A program made the position numbers and the translations under genes. Below are positions 1 to 11,659 of a stretch of DNA of 64,000 nucleotides, one piece after another (positions within the stretch are counted from its first letter, which is position 1; the number at the start of each line of letters is the position of its first letter). Source of the DNA: Hordeum vulgare subsp. vulgare (taxonomy: Eukaryota > Streptophyta > Magnoliopsida > Poales > Poaceae). Below the pieces are notes generated by a model. The model was not told the origin of the DNA. It ran no database searches and saw nothing but the letters and a program-made list of their open reading frames with translations. The stretch spans positions 550,377,763-550,441,762 of the forward strand of contig NC_058524.1 in NCBI RefSeq assembly GCF_904849725.1, read 5' to 3'.

Positions 1-1050
1 ATTCCCGGTACATTCCCGGTAACTCCGAAAACCTTCCAGTAATCAAATGAGGTCATCCTATATATCAATCTTCATTTCCGGACCATTCCGGAAACCCTCG
101 TGACATCCGTGATCTCATTCGGGACTCCGAACAACATTCAGTAACCAACCATATAACTCAAATACGCATAAAACAACGTCAAACCTTAAGTGTGCAGACC
201 CTGCGGGTTCGAGAACTATGTAGACATGACCCGAGAGACTCCTCGGTCAATATCCAATAGCGGGACCTGGATGCCCATATTGGATCCTACATATTCTACG
301 AAGATCTTATCGTTTGAACCTCAGTGTCAAGGATTCATATAATCCCGTATGTCATTCCCTTTGTCCTTCGGTATGTTACTTGCCCGAGATTCGATCGTCA
401 GTATCCGCATACCTATTTCAATCTCGTTTTCCGGCAAGTCTCTTTACTCGTTCCGTAATACAAGATCCCGCAACTTACACTAAGTTACATTGCTTGCAAG
501 GCTTGTGTGTGATGTTGTATTACCGAGTGGGCCCCGAGATACCTCTCCGTCACACGGAGTGACAAATCCCAGTCTTGATCCATACTAACCCAACGAACAC
601 CTTCGGAGATACCTGTAGAGCATCTTTATAGTCACCCAGTTACGTTGCGACATTTGATACACACAAAGTATTCCTCCGGTGTTAGTGAGTTATATGATCT
701 CATGGTCATAGGAACAAATACTTGACACGCAGAAAACAGTAGCAACAAAATGACACGATCAACATGCTACGTCTATTAGTTTGGGTCTAGTCCATCACGT
801 GATTCTCCTAATGACGTGATCCAGTTATCAAGCAACAACACCTTGTTCATAATCAAAAGACACTGACTATCTTTGATCAACTGGCTAGCCAACTAGAGGC
901 TTGCTAGGGACCGTGTTTTGTCTATGTATCCACACATGTAAATGAGTCTTCATTCAATACAATTATAGCATGGATAATAAACGATTATCTTGATACAGGA
1001 ATTATAATAATAACTATATTTATTATTGCCTCTAGGGCATAATTCCAACA
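1..1050 (-). mobile_element. BARE/WIS-type Copia LTR, partial (cut by window start)
   Basis: Read on the minus strand from 1050, the sequence begins TGTTGGAATTATGCCC, the recognisable 5' end of BARE/WIS/Angela-type LTRs. It runs closely parallel to the solo LTR at 41666-43473: position 10 here corresponds to about 42436 there. About 770 bp of the LTR therefore lie outside the window. The sequence to the right of 1050 is not a polypurine tract, so 1050 is the outer edge of a 5' LTR or of a solo LTR. ORFs within it are not genes. Confidence 0.9.
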
Positions 1051-3161
1051 CATTCCCATGGATGCTTCTACAATACTCAGACGCCCCACGCGTCGCCACT
1101 CTATTGGATGCGTCGTCATCACTCAGCCGCCCCATGCGTCGTCACTCGACTGGACGCTCCTTCGTCACTCGGCCGCCCCTGTGCCATCAAACAGCTAAGT
1201 CATTCTTCATATGTTGCATTCAATTGAACAGTCGTTTCTACATTACCGAGTGTCGAGGAAAACGCACATGACGTTCACTCGGAGGCCACGCCACTGAGTG
1301 TACCTCTGCACTCGGTTGTTTATTTTTATGTGGGAACACTTCACTTCCGCTTCGTTTGGGTCCAGTACTCAAACGAGTTCAGCCGGATCTTTCACTCTTT
1401 TAGACTCTTGTTGGTTCCGAACCAGCAATCACGTGGCACACCCAGCGGGTGTCTATGGGTGCAATTTACACAAACTATTGCAGAAAAGATCATATTACTT
1501 TGATAATTTTTTATGCTGGCTTGTGCTATTTTTCATACACAGGTTACTCGACGCATCCGTGCGCCATCCTCGTCGCTGCTCAGGCTCAGTCGCCGCAACG
1601 ATCATTCATGCGTTTTCACGTGTTCGGAAGCCCTTTCAATGACGTAGTGGACACGGCCGCCCCGCGTGCCGTCGGTGGGTCCGACGCCTCCTCGACATAC
1701 ATCACTTGGCCGCCCCGCGCGTTGCCACTCAGCCAGAATCGTCCACCTCACTCGGATGCCATGCGCATCGCCACTCCGTGTGGCACGTCTTCATCACTCG
1801 GACGCCCCGCGCGCCACCACTCGGCTTAGGTGCGATTCAGTATCGCCTAAGTTTAAACTACTCCGAGTGCGGACATGTTCCACACTCGGGGACTTAGCTG
1901 CGACTCCGTATCGCCTAAGTAAAAAACAACTCCGAGTGCGGACATGCTCCACGCTCGGGGGCTTAGCTGCGACTCCGTATCGCCTAAGTTAAAAACAACT
2001 CCGAGTGCGGACATGCTCCACGCTCGGGGGCTTAGCTGCGACTCCGTATCGCCTAAATTAAAAACAATCCGAGTGCGGACATGTTCCACACTCGGGGACT
2101 TAGCTGCGACTCCGTATCGCCTAAGTTAAAAACAAATCCGAGTGCGGACATGTTCCACACTCGGGGACTTAGCTGCGACTCCATATCGCCGAAGTTAAAA
2201 ACAACTTCGAGTGCGGACATGTTCCACACTCGGGACTTAGCTGCGACTCCGTATCGCCTAAAGTTAAAAAAAACTCCGAGTGCGGACATGCTCCATGCTT
2301 GGGGGCTTAGCTGCGACTCCGTATCGCCTAAGTTAAAAACAACTCCGAGTGCGGACATGTTCCACACTCGGGGGGCTTAGCTGCGACTCCGTATCGCCTA
2401 AGTTAAAAACAACTCCGAGTGCGGACATGCTCCACACTCGGGGGCTTAGTTGCGACTCTGTATCGCCTAAGTTAAAAACAACTCCGAGTACGGACATGCT
2501 CCACACTCGGGGACTTAGCTGCGACTCCGTATCGCCTAAGTTAAAAACAGCTCTGAGTGCGGACATGCTCCGCACTCGGAGGCTTAGCTGCGACTATGTA
2601 TCGCCTAAGTTAAAACTACTCCGAGTAGAGACACGCTGCACACTCGGGAACTTAGCTGCGACCCCGTATCGCCTAAGTTAAAAAATACACTCGGAGACTT
2701 GACTTTGATCCAGAAATCATATAATGCAGATTCAACAAACATTCAACATGACAAGCATTGGAAGTCTTAAACCCTCTGCCAGACTCATCTAATCCGACAG
2801 AGGCTCGGGGACTACACCCAGTGGGTGCACTGAGCGTGCCCCCACAGGAAGAGAAATACAAAAAAGAAACATTCTGCTTGGTCAGGTCCACCAACAACAT
2901 CCAAGTTCAACACATTCAACAGATTCCAACCGACTACCAGCAGTCAATCAGAGTCTCAAGATCCTGTTGGTCACTCGGGTCTACTTCAATTCTTAAGTTC
3001 ACTCGGATGTACTACTCAGCGGAATCGATCAGGGCGAATGATGAAGACTTCAATCGACGCACAGTTCTGTAAGGCCCTGAAGCACGTTCAAGTTCGGTCT
3101 GCGGCTACAAGATTTACATCGACACCTTCACCACTTGGACCCTGATCCATTCGGGGGCTAA
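1051..3161 (+). mobile_element. Gypsy element, 3' internal non-coding region (partial)
   Basis: No coding domain is visible. From 1051 to about 1830 there are degenerate GC-rich units built on 'cactcggccgcccc', followed by the tandem array at 1820-2690. The segment 2690-3161 has the 'ctcggggactacacccagtgggtgc' flavour of Triticeae Gypsy 3' regions, written here in general terms. It ends in a purine-rich stretch (ttcgggggctaa, 3150-3161) immediately before the LTR at 3162, as expected for a polypurine tract. The left part is interrupted by the BARE-type LTR. Confidence 0.6.
1820..2690 (+). repeat. 68-69 bp tandem array, about 13 copies
   Basis: Units contain 'cttagctgcgactccgtatc', 'gcctaagttaaaaac' and 'tccgagtgcggacatg'. 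Successive starts of 'cttagctg' at 1893, 1962, 2031 and 2099 give a 68-69 bp period. Outer copies are the most diverged. Periodic ORFs on both strands are by-products of the array. Confidence 0.95.
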
Positions 3162-3738
3162 TGACGGGGATATAGCCCTAGGGTAGGGTCATAGGTCTGA
3201 CCAATACGTCCTACCCAAGGGCACCTCATTATTAGTTTAAGGACTACAAGGGAAATTCCTACTAGATCGTGACAACATCTAATCCACTCGGTACGGATCC
3301 ACTCAGACAAGTACATTCCATCCACTCGGATGGCAGTCAACCACTCGGCCGTATGACTCACTCGGTCATGCAAATACCAACAGTCGGCAAGACATCTGTA
3401 GTGGGCTGACATTATGGCATCAATGCCCCATCTTGTAACATAAGAGGTGAGGAGGTGGCGCACTCTATATAAGCCACCCCCCTTCCACATAGCTAGACAT
3501 CTTCTTCTTCTCCGGCTTCGGGCTCATTCTTTCCCTCGAGCTCTGGCTCTCTCTACACCATGTAACTCATGTCCATGACAGATAAAACAAAGCCTCTCCG
3601 GAGCACGAGACGTAGGGTCGTTATCTCCACTATGAGAGGCCTGAACTCGCTAAAACCACCGTGTCACCCATGTGTATCTTGATAGATCATGCTCCGTTAT
3701 CCTACCCTCTTTCTATTGTCGGAATCGTTACCACGACA
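3162..3738 (+). mobile_element. Gypsy 3' LTR (577 bp)
   Basis: The LTR starts TGACGGGGATATAG and ends TTACCACGACA (TG...CA), directly after a purine-rich tract. It contains a TATA-like box and a C/T-rich transcribed leader. Sequence continues at 3739 with CACTA subterminal repeats, so the Gypsy element seems to have inserted into, or deleted, the left end of that CACTA. The matching 5' LTR lies outside the window. Confidence 0.75.
3464..3473 (+). promoter_or_regulatory. LTR TATA box
   Basis: 'tctatataag' lies about two thirds of the way into the 577 bp LTR, followed by a pyrimidine-rich stretch. This is the usual place for the LTR promoter. Confidence 0.55.
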
Positions 3739-6195
3739 GTTACGAACCGGGACTAAAGACCCTCCACGTGGCTTTTTTCAAAAAAATTAATAAAACTCTT
3801 TTTTGATTTTTTTTCAATTTTCAAATCTTTGAATTATTTGACAATTTAATCTCTAATCACCACTACTCACTCCTCCAGCATGCACTCATTTCAAATTGTC
3901 TAACTTCCCGGCCAATCACTAACTCTACTCATTTCAAATCGTCTAACTTCCTAACCGGTCACCCATCCTCTCACTGCTCCAACCCAAGCATGCTTAACTT
4001 TCTGATTCTATCTCCACTAGTTTCCAAATCTGCACTTGTTATTTTCTTGACAACAGTAAGCTATCAATACTATTAACCCTTAGGTCTTGATGTCACATGA
4101 TTTAATTTTTAGAATTCCAAACAATTATTAAAATAAACAACAATGATTAACAAACAACAAAAATTAATTTAAAAATAAGAAAAACTTCAAAAAGGGCAAA
4201 GAATTCAAAAAAACTCAAATAATTCTCAAGAAGCATAAAAATAATCAATAAATCCAAAATAATTAAAAATTTCAAAATAAAATAAGTAATAATAATATTG
4301 TATTTCAATGGAAATAAAATAACTAAATATTATTATTTTATTCATTTTTTGCTATTTATTCACTTATTATGGCGTAATTAATATCTTTAAATGTATCAAT
4401 CGAAATTCAACAAATAATATATCCATTATTATCTAGAAAAATGTGAGGAATACAAATATGACATCATTTATTTAAGAAAAAGTTAAATTGACATCATTTA
4501 TTAAAAAAGTAAAATATGACATAATTAATAACCTTTTTTGAGCTAAATGCCCGTGAAATTGAAAAACAATACAAATGAACTTTGAACGGCCGAAACTTGG
4601 CATGGTATCATCATTTCATCCACATAGCATGTGCTAAAAAGTTGAGAATCTTGCGGCAAAAATTGGATGCACTTCGTGTACAAAATGGACAATCTTTTTC
4701 GGAATATCACGGGTTCGTACGAAAACTTAGGTTTTACAAAGACATTTCATTTTTTTAAAACTTATTTTAACTCCACACCTTTTGTGCTTTCAATATGCAT
4801 CATTAAAAGCCATGTCATTAATTTTGAACTCTTTCTGACTTCATTTGCAAAACAATATTTTTTGTATTTTATGATTTTTTTAGAATAATGACCATGAAAT
4901 TGAAAAACAATACACATGAACTCTGAAAATGCTGAAACTTGACATGGTATTATGGTTTCATCCACATAGCATGTGTTAAAAAGTTGACAAGGTTACGGCA
5001 AAAACTGAATGCACTCCGTGTACAAACTGAACAATTTCTTTTGAAATATCACGGTTTCGGACGAAAAATTAGGTTTTACAAAGATATTTCATTTCTTAAA
5101 ACTTATTTTAACTCCATACTTTTTGTGTTTTCAATATGCAAAATTCAAAGACACGTCATCAATTTTCAACCCTTGTTGACTTCATTTGCAATATTTCATG
5201 CATTTAATGATTTTTTGACCTAAATGACCGTGACATTGAAAAACACTATAAATGAACTTTAAAAAGGTTGAAACTTGGCATAGTTTCATAATTTCACCCA
5301 CATAGCATGTGCTAAAAAATTGAGAGGGTTACGACAAAAACTGGATGCACTTTATGTACAAACTGGACAATCTATTTCGAAGTATGAGGGTTTCGAACGA
5401 AAACTTGTGTGTTATAAAGGCATTTCATTTTTTAAAACTTATTATAACTCCAGACTTTTTATGCATTCAATATGAACCATTCAAAGACAGATCATCAATT
5501 TCAACCCTTTCTGACTTCATTTGCCATTTTTCATGCATTTGATGATTTTTTTGAGCTATAAACTAAAAGAGTTAAACAAAATCTATTTTTTAATCAGAAA
5601 ACACATTTAAAATAACCTAAAAATTACCAAATTTAATATAATGATAAAACACACTAATATTAAATACCAGTAAAAAGAATCACTCAAAAATCTATTTTTA
5701 AAGTAAAGTTATTCACAAAGTATTGATTCACACAAATTTAAAAGAATTCAAATTTAAAATATTCAAATTTGAAAACTACTGGCACTAACAGAAGTTTTAT
5801 AATTTTTTGTGTCCTAAAGCAAAAAAGATTCATTCAAAAATTATAAATATTTTAACACTTATTTCAAATCTAAAAACAGAAATTGTCTTGTTTAAAAAAA
5901 CAAAAACAAGACAAAAAAAGAAAATAGACCTTTAGTCCCGGTTGAGCCACCAACCGGGACTAAACGTCCCTTCCCACATGGAATTTGGTCCGCCAAAAAG
6001 GAGACCTTTAGTCCTAGTTAGTGCCTCCAATCGAGACTAAAGGTCTCTTTCAAACCGGGACTAATGCTTACCGAGCTCCGTCCGACGTCCTAGTCGCTCG
6101 AACCGAGACTAATGCTCACATTAGTCTCGGTTCGTAACGCAACCGGGACTATTGCTCCGATCTGGCTAGGGCAAAAGTCATGTTTTCTACTAGTG
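3739..6195. mobile_element. CACTA transposon, non-coding, left end missing
   Basis: The right end is exact: 'tgttttctactagtg' at 6181-6195 is the reverse complement of a CACTAGTAGAAAACA terminus. Inverted subterminal motifs of the 'tttagtcccggtt / aaccgggactaaa' type fill 5930-6170 and reappear once at the left (3744-3765). The left CACTA terminus is absent; the Gypsy LTR abuts instead. The interior is AT-rich with no transposase, so the element is non-autonomous. The 3 bp target copy on the right would be tgg (6196-6198). Confidence 0.85.
4539..5562. repeat. Three ~335 bp tandem units inside the CACTA element
   Basis: Each unit has, in order, 'gaaattgaaaaacaatac', 'ccacatagcatgtg', 'gttttacaaag' and 'cttcatttgcaa'. 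Units span about 4539-4884, 4885-5219 and 5220-5562 and differ by substitutions and small indels. Small ORFs in the units are repeat by-products. Confidence 0.9.
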
Positions 6196-6600
6196 TGGTC
6201 TAAACACTATGGGTAATGAACTTAACCTGTCCCAATATGAGATTGTCTATCGACTAACCTCACCTTGGTTTATATAATGCACCATAGGCCTATGATACTA
6301 AGAGTCCTAGTCGGTTACGTCGGTGTAGAAGAGTCCTTGTCTTGATCACCAAGTCTTGTGGAATCTTCATGGTATGTGTCATCAGTTGTCCGAAGTGGTC
6401 CATGAGTCCGGCTAGTAGAGATAGACCGGCGGCTCGAGGACCCTTTAGTTCCAGACTCCCTCACCGGATTTGGACCTAGATGTTTTCCCGTTGGGCTTTT
6501 ACAAGCCCGACCTGAAACCTGGCTCGGCTCGAAGAATGCCGAGGTTTACTCTTGTGTGAAGTTGTCTTTGTTCTATGTTTACTGCATTTGGGCCTCCTCG
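6196..6600. repeat. Degenerate LTR-like repeat fragment
   Basis: Moderately GC-rich sequence containing 'gtcttgatcaccaagtcttg' and 'gactccctca'. It reads like an internal or LTR fragment of a Triticeae retroelement, but no boundaries or target duplications could be defined. A TG-rich stretch follows at 6603-6670. Confidence 0.35.
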
Positions 6601-6939
6601 TCCACAATTTTCAATGTGTGTACATATCAATGTGTGGGCATGCACTGTGTGTGTGGGTGTGGGTGCATGCATATGAGATACATGAGGAGATGACACCACT
6701 GACATGAGATACATTTTTTTAGTAACCTTCATTTTTTTTGTTTGAGTACTAATTAGTACATAGACATATAGTGTTATTTCTATGCAACAAGAGTGCAAAA
6801 TCACATTGTGATTAAAAAGTTACAATTTTATATAGGTGCTCTTGAATATCGTAGAATAGTACAAGTTTTATGAAATATATGTGCAAATTTTCACAATCAT
6901 TTACTTGATCATTTCTTAATTCATTTTATTTCTTCTTGT

Positions 6940-7570
6940 CTGTAATACCAATGTCTTTATTTTATTCTAGCTTAGAATAATATTTGTTTATGTTTATGTA
7001 TCTGTTTTTTTTGCTTGTTCTAATATGGTTGGCTCCAATATTTTTGCCTAGTCAATTTTGTTGTTGTTAGATGTTTCTTCTTGTTTTGGGTAACACCAAT
7101 GCTACCATTCATTCTTGCTTAGAATGTTTTTTGTTCTTGTTGATGTTTTTGTTTTCTCACTCATGCTAATATTGCTAGTTCCAATTTTTGGTTAGATTTT
7201 TATTTCTTCATTTTCTTTATTCTTCTGGATAATACCAAAGCCATAATTGATTGTACCTTAGAATAACATTTTTTTTAATATTTTCTCGCTCATGCCAATA
7301 TTGTTGCTCTGATTTTTTGGCCTAGTCAATCTTTTGGTTGTTAGACTTTGTTTTTTTATTTTCTTTATTCTTTTGGGTAATAGCAATGCCATAATTCATT
7401 CTACATTGGAATAACATTTATACTTTCTCACTTTTTTTTCTATATTTGTGCATACATAAGTGGTTTGATGATTTCAACCACGTGGCACTTTTTTTGCTAG
7501 TGCTATTGTTGCTGGCTCCACTAATTGTTGTTATTGCTTAATTTTCTTTCTTATTTCATTTGGGTATTAT
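6940..7570. repeat. Degenerate ~145 bp tandem repeats, T-rich
   Basis: The motif 'caatgc...attcattct..cttagaata' recurs near 6947, 7094, 7233 and 7381 (spacings 147, 139 and 148). 'tcatgctaatattgctag'-like motifs recur near 7010, 7157 and 7287. No coding content is visible. Confidence 0.6.
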
Positions 7571-8640
7571 CAATGCTCTTAATTTATTCTATGAATAACA
7601 ATTGTTTTTTTCCACGACTGTGCTTATGCTTCTGGTTGTAGTTTTTGTTGTTCTTGTTTAGTTGAATTTTTAGTTGTTGGATTTTTCTGTTACATGTGTG
7701 CATATTGCAGTGGTGCAACCATGTGACCTTAATTAATTTTTATTAGGCACTTAAGATGGAATTTACTTTGGAAATCGATCCAAATTGTAGTTATTAGCAA
7801 AGTTACACTAGTGTACACTTGCTCTTGCATAGAACGTAAGATTGCAAGTTTTATGTAATTTATGTGAAAGTCTCAAAACAAGCTTTTATTTTTTAGTTCA
7901 AATTTCTAGTTCCTGTATATAAGAACAAAGTCTCAAAATAAGTTTTTATTTTTTATAAATGTTATTGTTGTTTATTGTACACTATGTGGAAGTCTAAAAA
8001 AATGTTATTGCTGTTTATTTTAGCTTTAAAGCACTCCCATGATTCATTTGTTCTTAGAAAGAAAATTTGTTCATCTTTGTTTTTGTCTTTGTTCAAATTT
8101 CTATCAGGTAAAACCGCTCCTACAAATTTTGGTTAGCTTCCCGGCAAAAAAAATAATTGGTCAGTTTGGCCCATTCTGCAGTTTGGTTGAGCAGTGATTG
8201 GATTTTTGTTTTGCTAATGAAAAAGAGCTTTATTCCATTATTAATTAGGCCAAGCCTACTTGTGGTTCACATTTATAGGTTTGGATTTTTTTTTTGTTTT
8301 TTCCCGGGCATTCATCTTGACAACTAAAAATCAACCGAATTGTTTTATGTTTTCAGTCTTTTTTCTAGACAGGGAATCCAAAATAAAATTACAGGCACCT
8401 GACTATTAGTCGGTCCCTAGAAAAATATATGCTCACAAAATTAGGTGGATATCCGAATGGCATTTTTAGGAGCTCACAAAATGACCAGCCTGCTTTTCTA
8501 TTTTTCTAACCATGTCCTCCTAACCATCTAATTACGGATTGGTTTGCGAATGCTTTTTTATTTTAATCTTTTTCGTTAGACTGCTGGACCAGTTCTAACC
8601 AAATACGCAGGCCCAGCTCACTGGGGAGAAACATTTATAT
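7571..8640. other. AT-rich intergenic DNA upstream of the YIF1 gene
   Basis: No ORF, tandem structure or transposon end could be supported. The last part should contain the promoter of the gene starting near 8650; a weak TATA-like 'tttatatt' lies at about 8634. Confidence 0.4.
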
Positions 8641-8649
8641 TTCCTACAA

Positions 8650-8919
8650 GGCGCCGCGGAAAAAAATATTCCCCTTCCGTTTCCCTCGCCGAGAAATTGC
8701 TGACAGTTTCTAGTGCTCGCGCCAGCAAATCCGTAGCAAGCATCACCGCAGCCCATAGGTAACTAAAAGAAAAAACTTCCAGTAGCCAATTTGTTCAGTT
8801 CGAGTTCCTGGTCTCAGATCGTTTGCCGCATTCCTGCAGATCACCCCCCACCTCCCAGCCCCCTCGCCGGGAAACTGGATCTTGTTCCACAGGTGATCTG
8901 ATTCGACTCTGTTCTTCGC
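8650..8919 (+). other. Probable 5' untranslated exon of the YIF1-family gene
   Basis: C/T-rich leader-like sequence that ends at a strong splice donor, 'ttcgc|gtaagtac' (GT at 8920). The matching acceptor 'tttgtttattcag|ccg' ends at 10211, five bases before the ATG at 10217. This implies a 5'UTR intron of about 1.29 kb (8920-10211). A second possible donor, 'ccacag|gtgatc', ends the exon at 8892. The transcription start is a guess. Confidence 0.5.
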
Positions 8920-9696
8920 GTAAGTACGAATTAATCTTGCTGATGTTTGGCGATGCTTAGTAGCGCTATTGCTGTCTCTAGATTTCTGCGGTCAGTATCC
9001 TGTGCGGGCGTTTCGGCGGGATCTGATCTGACACTAGAGACCGGGGATTGGACACTGCGGCTCCCAGGTTGCCTTGCGAGTTCGTACGCCGGACTAGCAG
9101 TAGGGGCGATATTATGTTGTGCCGTTAGACTTGCATGCTTCAAGTCCAGTTAAGATGTAATCCAGGGTTTGTTTTCACGTCATTGGCTTCCTGACGATGC
9201 TCTGCATTTGAATTCTGAGGCATTGATTTTGTTTGAGTAAAAAAGCATTTGCAAACCTTTGAGAGGAATGCCTGTGAGCTTCAGGTTGATCCTTCTTATG
9301 CCTGTGCTCCACACTCAGTGCTTATCGTGTGCTCGGCATTTCTTGTGAACATTTGATTAGTGGTATTTGTCTGAAAAGCTGTGCTGACTAAAATTTAATT
9401 AAGATATCTGTAGGTCTATGCTTATGGATGCCATAATTTGTTCATGGATTTAGGTATTCAAGGGAAACAATATTTTTGAGAAAAAAGGCCCTACGTCTCA
9501 ATGCATTGATAGAAGAAGTTTGTGTGAAAAAGAAGGTGTGAAACTAGACTAGCTACTTCTGGTTGGCAATTGCATCATTACTAGACACTGCGATTGGGCT
9601 AACCTACATGAACGATGATAAGATATCATGCTATTTCTCCCTCTCTTCCAAATTAGCTTTACAGTGCATGTTCTCTTCAACATCGTCGCATTCTGG

Positions 9697-9930
9697 CAGT
9701 GGCGGAGCGTGAACCAAATATTGGGGGTGGGTGGGGGGGGGGGGGGGGCGCAAATGATTGAATATGAAATAGAAAAGGCTAATGTCATCAGAGAGGCCGA
9801 AGGATTAGTAGAGCGATTAGCTGAAAGATAGACTTATTTGGCAGAATTTCTTTTAGGAAGAGAGGGAGAGAAGAAGGGGGGGGGGGGGGGGGGCAAGGCT
9901 CCTAATTGTCCCCAAGACGCTCCGCCACTG
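9697..9930. mobile_element. hAT-type MITE in the YIF1 5'UTR intron
   Basis: A 234 bp insertion with 14 bp perfect terminal inverted repeats, CAGTGGCGGAGCGT and ACGCTCCGCCACTG. It is flanked by near-identical 8 bp copies, cattctgg (9689-9696) and cattccgg (9931-9938). 8 bp target duplications and CAGTG-type ends are hAT features. It has no transposase. Two long G runs (9723-9748 and 9876-9893) lie inside it. Confidence 0.85.
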
Positions 9931-10216
9931 CATTCCGGTGTAAGTTGGCATATGGCTGCTAGTCATATCTGGGTCGTGGTGCTCTATCTGTTGTGTACCT
10001 TTTCTACAATGTTTGTGTTATATATAAAATCATGGATGGACGTTATGAAATCAGTTTCTTAGGATTTTTCTTTGTATATAAGAGTAATGGTGGGCTATAT
10101 TGTCAGGATTCTAAGGGATGCAGTTAAAGTGGTAGTTTGTAGATGACACGACCATTCACAATTGATATCTTGTTGTCTGACTATTGGTTTGAACAATCTT
10201 TGTTTATTCAGCCGTG

Positions 10217-11547
10217 ATGGCAGCAATGAACATTGATCTGGGAGGATTGGCAGGCAGGCCTACTACTTCACAGGCGGATCCTTTTCAAAGTGCTTTGTAT
10301 GGAGCTGGACCTGGACTCATCCGAAGTGGACTAGGAGCGTACAGTGAGAAGTTTCTAGGTTCAAGCTCTGACTTTATGCAAAGCAATGTAAGCCATGGGC
10401 GCATTTCATTCATTGATATACCTGTTGTTTTAGTTTCGAAAAACTATTCAATGCAAGTTTTGCTTGATCGAGTATACAGATCACCCAATATTTGTCCAAT
10501 CCACAATATTACTTTCAAGTGAACAATCAGTATGTGAGGAACAAGCTGAAGGTTGTCTTGTTTCCTTTTCTGCATCGGGTAAGGACTGACTGCCTTCTTT
10601 TTCTCAAGAACCTCTTTTCGTGTCGTACCTGCAGATTGTGAGGTCTCATTCAATCATTATATCGTTTCTCTTCCTTCAGGGACACTGGACTAGGATAACT
10701 GAGCCGGTGGGAGGAAGGCTGTCATACAAACCTCCAGTTCAAGACATCAATGCTCCAGATCTGTACATCCCTCTGATGGCTTTTGCCACCTACATTGTAG
10801 TTGCTGGATATGCCTTGGGTGTTCTTGGAAGGTAACCACACAGCCAGGACAACTTTTGATTGTTGTACCTGTAGGACTCTAGAAGAAATGTGCAGTATGA
10901 CTCTATGAGCAGTGTAATATATGTATCACTTGGTCGTATATATGTGTCACTTCATTATAGTGAGTGCTGTAAGGAAAGTGGTTCTGTTTGTTAGTTTAAG
11001 ACAAGAAATAAAATGCAGATACTAGAGAAAGGTTGAAGGGTAGAGATTAACTTTTGTGATGCACTATTTTATATCTCTAGAGGAAAACAGTGCTCCTTAA
11101 TGTTCAGGATATCATTAATGCTTCAATGGTGCTTGTTTGATTATTAGCATTGTTCCTGAATGCAGGTTTACCCCGGAGGCACTGACTATACAGTTCACAA
11201 AAGGGTTACTCGGTTGGTTTATGCAAGTCATCCTCATTAAAGCTCTACTTTACTCACTGGGAAGTGGTGAATCGCCGTTGCTTGACATTGTGGCATATGC
11301 TGGGTATGGGTTTGCCGGTACCTCACTTGCGATGCTGGTCCGCATCTTCTGGAGCTACTCATACTATTTTGTGCTGCCGTGGTTCTGTATCTGCACTGGA
11401 GTGTTCCTGGTTAAGACGATGAAGAGGGTTTTGCAGGGTGCATCGAGGACTTATGAGAGACATCCTAGCAGGAACCACTACTTTCTTCTATTCCTCGCGG
11501 CTGCGCAATTCCCCATGCTTTTCTGGCTAGGCAACATCAAGGGCTGA
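10217..11547 (+). CDS. YIF1-family ER-Golgi membrane protein (4 coding exons)
   Basis: Predicted coding exons are 10217-10387, 10480-10578, 10680-10831 and 11166-11547. All introns are GT-AG and the joined frame gives 267 aa. The protein matches the YIF1/HRF1 family, whose members are partners of YIP1 in ER-to-Golgi vesicle traffic. The N-terminal ~115 residues are cytosolic, with family blocks such as [20 protein letters not shown] (about 67-86), then GHWTRI (91-96) and APDLYIP (115-121). About five membrane segments follow, near 121-140, 152-172, 179-203, 207-224 and 246-263. The length is usual for plant members. The start is the first ATG after the 5'UTR acceptor (MAAMNID); no upstream ATG lies in the short remaining leader. 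Exon 3 ends mid-codon (AG) and exon 4 supplies the G, so read-through to the in-frame TAA just after the donor is not the coding end. No disabling change is seen. The gene is convergent with the receptor kinase downstream. Confidence 0.92.
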
Positions 11548-11624
11548 TGTTTCAGTCTTATCTCAGAACAGGGATAATTTTTTTCCTTTTCTTTTCTTCA
11601 AGGTGGAGGCCAAAACTCGATCAG

Positions 11625-11630
11625 AATAAA
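11625..11630 (+). terminator. Poly(A) signal of the YIF1-family gene
   Basis: AATAAA lies 78 nt after the stop codon, followed by a GT/T-rich stretch (gtttgaggttttgtctt). This is a plausible 3' end of the transcript. Confidence 0.5.
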
Positions 11631-11659
11631 GTTTGAGGTTTTGTCTTACTGATGAACTT

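Noticed and set aside
1853..2681. Long repetitive ORFs on both strands, CRISPR-like regular repeats
   Set aside because: The 68-69 bp array is continuous with no unique spacers and lies in a retroelement of a plant genome; the ORFs are repeat by-products.
9628..10062. Small ORFs in the YIF1 5'UTR intron
   Set aside because: They cross the hAT MITE and its poly(G) runs; coding is an artefact.
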